This document shows positions 61,901 through 64,000 of a stretch of DNA of 64,000 nt, one piece after another. Numbering within the stretch: position 1 is the first letter of the stretch; each line of letters opens with the position of its first letter. The stretch is from Nannocystis punicea. GTDB lineage: Bacteria > Myxococcota_A > Polyangia > Nannocystales > Nannocystaceae. A program made the position numbers and the translations under genes. Location: positions 11,486,001 through 11,550,000 of the forward strand of contig NZ_CP114040.1 of assembly GCF_026965555.1 (NCBI RefSeq), written 5' to 3'. Below the pieces are notes generated by a model. The model did no database searches and was not told the DNA's origin. It was given only the letters and a program-made list of their open reading frames with translations.

Positions 61901-64000
61901 CCGAGCTCGAGGAGCTCCTGGCCGGCGTCTGGAAGGAGCTCCTGGCGCTGCCGCGCGTCGGCGTGCACGACAACTTCTTCGAGCTCGGCGGCCACTCGCT
62001 CCACGCGGTCCAGCTGTTCTCTCGCCTCCGCGCGGTGCTCTCGGTCGAGGTCCGCTTCCAGGAGTTCTTCAACGCCGCGACCGTCGCCGAGCTCGCGGCG
62101 TTGGTGCGGAGGGAGCGGCGCGCCCCGGGCACCGAGCAGGCGATCGCCGGCGCCCCGCGAGGCGAGCCGCTGCCGCTGTCGTTCGGACAGGAGCGGCTGT
62201 GGTTCCTGAAGCGGCTCGCGCCGGGCAGCCGGGCGTACAATTGCATGTACCCCTATCGCTTCACCGGCGCCCTGAACGTGCCGGCGCTCGACCGCAGCCT
62301 GCGCGCGCTGGTCGAGCGGCACGAGATCCTGCGGACGACGTACGCGGAGATCGAGGGACGGCCGGTCCAGATCGTTCACGAGCGCGGGGCCTACCGCCTC
62401 GACGTCGTCGACCTCCGCCATCTGCCCGCCGAAGCGCGGGAGGCCGAGGTGCGCGAGCGCCTCGAGGCGGAGGGTCAGCAGCTGTTCGACCTCGAGCGCG
62501 GCCCGCTCTTCCGCGCAGGATTGTTGCGACTCGCGGAGGATCAGCACGTCCTCTGGTTGCACTTTCATCATTTGACGATGGACGGCTGGTCGACCGAGCT
62601 CGCGTTCCGCGAGATCTCGGCGCTCTACGCCAACTTCTGCGAGGACGCCGCGCCGCCGCTCGCGGAGCTCCCGCTGCAGTACGCCGACTTCGCGGTCTGG
62701 CAGCGCACGCACCTGTCCGAGGAGTCGACCGCGGCGCTGCTCCGCTACTGGAAGGGAGCCCTGCGCGGCGCGCCGCTCGTCCTCGATCTGCCCGGCGACC
62801 GCCCGCGGCCGCCCGTCCAGAGCTTCGACGGCGCCGCGGTCCACTTCGCGCTGTCCGCCGCGCACACCCAGGCCCTGCGGGCCCTGAGCGTCCGCCACGG
62901 CACGACTCTGACCATGGTCCTCCTCGCGGCCTTCGCGGTGCTGCTGCACCGCTACACGCGCGCCGAGGACCTCCTGATCGGGATGCCGAGCGCCAACCGC
63001 GATCGCGTGGAGCTCGAGGGCATCATGGGGTTCTTCGTCAACACCCTGCCGATGCGCGTCGATCTGTCGGGCGACCCGACGTTCTTCGAGCTGCTGTCGC
63101 GGGTGCGGAGGACCTGCCTCGAGGCGTACGACCACGACGCGCTGCCGTTCGAGCGCCTGGTCCACGAGCTCCGGCTCGCGCGCGACGTGAGCCGCAACCC
63201 GCTGGTCCAGGTCGCGTACGCCCCGCAGCCGCCCGCGGGCCGCGATCTGCAGCTCCCGGGCCTTTACCGCGAGCACTGGGTGATCGACGCCAAGAAGTCG
63301 ATCTTCGACCTCTCGTTCTATTCGTGGGAGAGCGCCGGCGGCGTGGCCTGCATCTTCGAGTACAGCGCCGATCGATTCGAGCGGGCGACGATCGAGCGGA
63401 TGATCGCGCACCTGCAGCGGCTCGTCGCCGCCGTCGCCGCCGAGCCGGAGCGTCCCCTGTCGGCGCTGTCGATGCTCGCGGACGCCGAGCAGCAGACGCT
63501 GAGGAAGTGGAGCCGCGGCCGCGACGGCGAGCGGCCCTCCTCGACCGTCCTCGATCGCTTCGAGCAGCAGGCTCGATCGGCAGCGGACGCCCTCGCGGTC
63601 GTGTCCGATCGCGGGTCGCTGACCTACGGCGCGCTCGATCGCCGCGCCAACCAGCTCGCGCACCTGCTGCGTGGCCTCGGCGTCGGCGCGGGCGCGCTGG
63701 TGGGCGTGTGCGCCGGCCGATCGCTCGAGCTCGTGGTCGCGCTCGTCGCCGTCCTCAAGGCCTCCGCGGCGTACGTCCCGTTCGACCCGGAGGGCTCGGC
63801 GGAGCGGCTCGCGGGCATGCTGGCGAGCGCGGGCACGACGGTGCTGATCGCCGGGCCGGGCGCCGCCGAGGAGCTGCCCGGATACGCCGGTCACGTGGTC
63901 CGGCTCGACGACGCCGGGTCGGTGCTGTCGACGTGGAGCGAGACGTGCCCGCCGCGCCGCGCCGACCTCGACGCCCTCGCGTACGTCATCTACACCTCGG
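58969..64000 (+). CDS. Non-ribosomal peptide synthetase, C-A-T-C-A (incomplete at right edge)
   Basis: Open for 1,677 codons to the window edge from tandem ATGs at 58969/58972, with GGGGG eight to four bases upstream. Condensation domain 1: HHIASDG near 59386. Adenylation domain 1: YTSGSTGKPKG near 60796, FDAATMEIWG near 60934, NGYGPTETTT near 61207, NGKLDRKALP near 61819. Carrier protein: FFELGGHSL, phosphopantetheine Ser at 61996-61998. Condensation domain 2: HHLTMDGWS near 62563. Adenylation domain 2 begins near 63540 and is cut at AYVIYTS. All catalytic motifs seen are intact. A condensation domain at the N-terminus suggests either acylation of the first residue or a partner upstream. No epimerase is present. 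Confidence 0.95.
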   Translation, partial: MMDDSICAPLSTEQARMWVLARFHGALPAFHERGAVWLDGEVDAAQIRRALGSIVARHEALRTTITEVCGQPAQIVRPPTEPALRVVHLDSDGHKASDGDALAVAAEEACIPFDLEQGPLFRVTLLRLHERRHLLVLVMHHIASDGDASIELFFAELFAAYHGDRPSPLPLQYQDYARSQVDHDPEVLARQLAYWRAELSDAPVSIALPVDRPRSAAQTFAGAHEERRLEPGLTAALRVFAGELGVDLYSLLLAALESVLHRHSHQDDILVGAPLAGRAHPDLRGIIGYFGNPVVFRGRFAGDPSFREFAQGLHRAVQGARENGEVSFQAVVETLAPPRDPSRTPLFQVLFHLRPPPRAPRQGSSFVMTPVDVDLPHVAYDLIVTVQEVAGGLTTRAEYNRDLFDPATVARLLGHWEVLLRGAAQDPDARVSRLPLMTADERRSVLAGLDMSVPSRGADRLHVRFEAHARRAPDAPALCFDATMTYGELDRRSNQVAHLLRKFAVGPDVLVGVCMDRSCDMLVAMLGILKAGGAYVPFDPAHPAQRLEFMLADSEVAVLLSKDRYTTWVPADRTKVVRFDAERALLDAEPVHAVEPLAGEGPENLAYVMYTSGSTGKPKGAGVQHRCVLNLVVDTDYMQVEPDDHVAQTANASFDAATMEIWGALMHGAELVGITRDVALSPETLARKIAAHPITVMVLTPALFAQVARELPGAFAPLKTLVCGGDALEPEAVRMVLEAGPPQNLVNGYGPTETTTCATWFRVEQPPPPGASIPIGRPVARATAYILDRHQQPAPIGVSGEIWIGGEGVGRGYFRRPALTAERFLCDPFAARPGATMYRTGDLGRVREDGTIEFLGRIDHQLKIRGFRIELGEIEAAIAEQAGVRQAAVIAPVIGGERQVLAYVATNRGDNLRGTDDAFVRGLRRALALRLPDYMIPAAFYLLEALPLTPNGKLDRKALPAPDESRPSTGREHVAPRSELEELLAGVWKELLALPRVGVHDNFFELGGHSLHAVQLFSRLRAVLSVEVRFQEFFNAATVAELAALVRRERRAPGTEQAIAGAPRGEPLPLSFGQERLWFLKRLAPGSRAYNCMYPYRFTGALNVPALDRSLRALVERHEILRTTYAEIEGRPVQIVHERGAYRLDVVDLRHLPAEAREAEVRERLEAEGQQLFDLERGPLFRAGLLRLAEDQHVLWLHFHHLTMDGWSTELAFREISALYANFCEDAAPPLAELPLQYADFAVWQRTHLSEESTAALLRYWKGALRGAPLVLDLPGDRPRPPVQSFDGAAVHFALSAAHTQALRALSVRHGTTLTMVLLAAFAVLLHRYTRAEDLLIGMPSANRDRVELEGIMGFFVNTLPMRVDLSGDPTFFELLSRVRRTCLEAYDHDALPFERLVHELRLARDVSRNPLVQVAYAPQPPAGRDLQLPGLYREHWVIDAKKSIFDLSFYSWESAGGVACIFEYSADRFERATIERMIAHLQRLVAAVAAEPERPLSALSMLADAEQQTLRKWSRGRDGERPSSTVLDRFEQQARSAADALAVVSDRGSLTYGALDRRANQLAHLLRGLGVGAGALVGVCAGRSLELVVALVAVLKASAAYVPFDPEGSAERLAGMLASAGTTVLIAGPGAAEELPGYAGHVVRLDDAGSVLSTWSETCPPRRADLDALAYVIYTS

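Noticed and set aside
59881..63894. 1,337-codon open frame opposite the NRPS
   Set aside because: The plus strand carries complete condensation, adenylation and carrier motifs; the antisense frame is low-complexity and has no ribosome site.

Overview
The window is very GC-rich DNA that looks like a myxobacterium, most likely from the Nannocystis/Plesiocystis side of the Myxococcota. I infer this from gene content alone. Pointers are the many lipoproteins with Thr/Ser-rich linkers, the CGDG...CDDGN cysteine-rich repeats (DUF4215 type), the IgGFc-binding-like secreted proteins, several RsbR-type STAS proteins, a lone terpene synthase, a CYP7-like cytochrome P450, and the start of a non-ribosomal peptide synthetase (NRPS).

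Layout. 1-9 kb: a membrane spermidine-synthase-like protein, convergent with a class I terpene synthase; then two PAS-STAS proteins, a membrane-anchored secreted protein and a V4R-domain protein. 8.9-15.4 kb: a methanethiol methyltransferase-like membrane protein and an acyl-CoA ligase of the methylthiopropionyl-CoA ligase type, a DoxX protein divergent from a LysR regulator, a membrane protein, and a cysteine-rich lipoprotein. 15.4-26.9 kb: a third PAS-STAS protein, an M16 peptidase pair, a peptidoglycan amidase, a P450, two lipoproteins, a flavin disulfide oxidoreductase and a SMUG1-type uracil-DNA glycosylase. 27-28.1 kb: a frame-disrupted FIST/STAS locus. 28.5-39.5 kb: a run of secreted proteins, including three tandem IgGFc-binding-like paralogues. 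39.5-43.2 kb: a BASS-family transporter, a glutathione S-transferase (GST), a small PHA-system protein, a beta-class DNA methyltransferase and a lipoprotein. 43.5-46.5 kb: the housekeeping operon rpsB-tsf-pyrH-frr, leftward. 46.9-51.2 kb: a rightward four-gene operon (lipoprotein, lipoprotein, TMTC-like membrane/TPR protein, 40-residue lipoprotein) closed by a strong terminator. 51.3-53.4 kb: a cluster-less radical-SAM-like protein and a long non-coding stretch. 53.4-64 kb: a 1,685-residue Ser/Thr kinase-ATPase-GAF-STAS protein divergent from an NRPS (C-A-T-C-A...) that runs off the right edge.

The main unexplained signal is a short palindrome of the form TGTCC-N(2-4)-GGACA, with relatives such as GGACATGTCC and AGGTCC..GGACCT. 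It recurs more than twenty times across the 64 kb, both between genes and in frame inside genes. Where translated, it makes N-terminal repeat linkers in two unrelated membrane proteins and short C-terminal tails on three enzymes, which resembles the in-frame palindromic elements of Rickettsia. A second theme is STAS regulation: five STAS proteins carry different residues at the two RsbR phosphorylation positions, and one has acidic residues at both.
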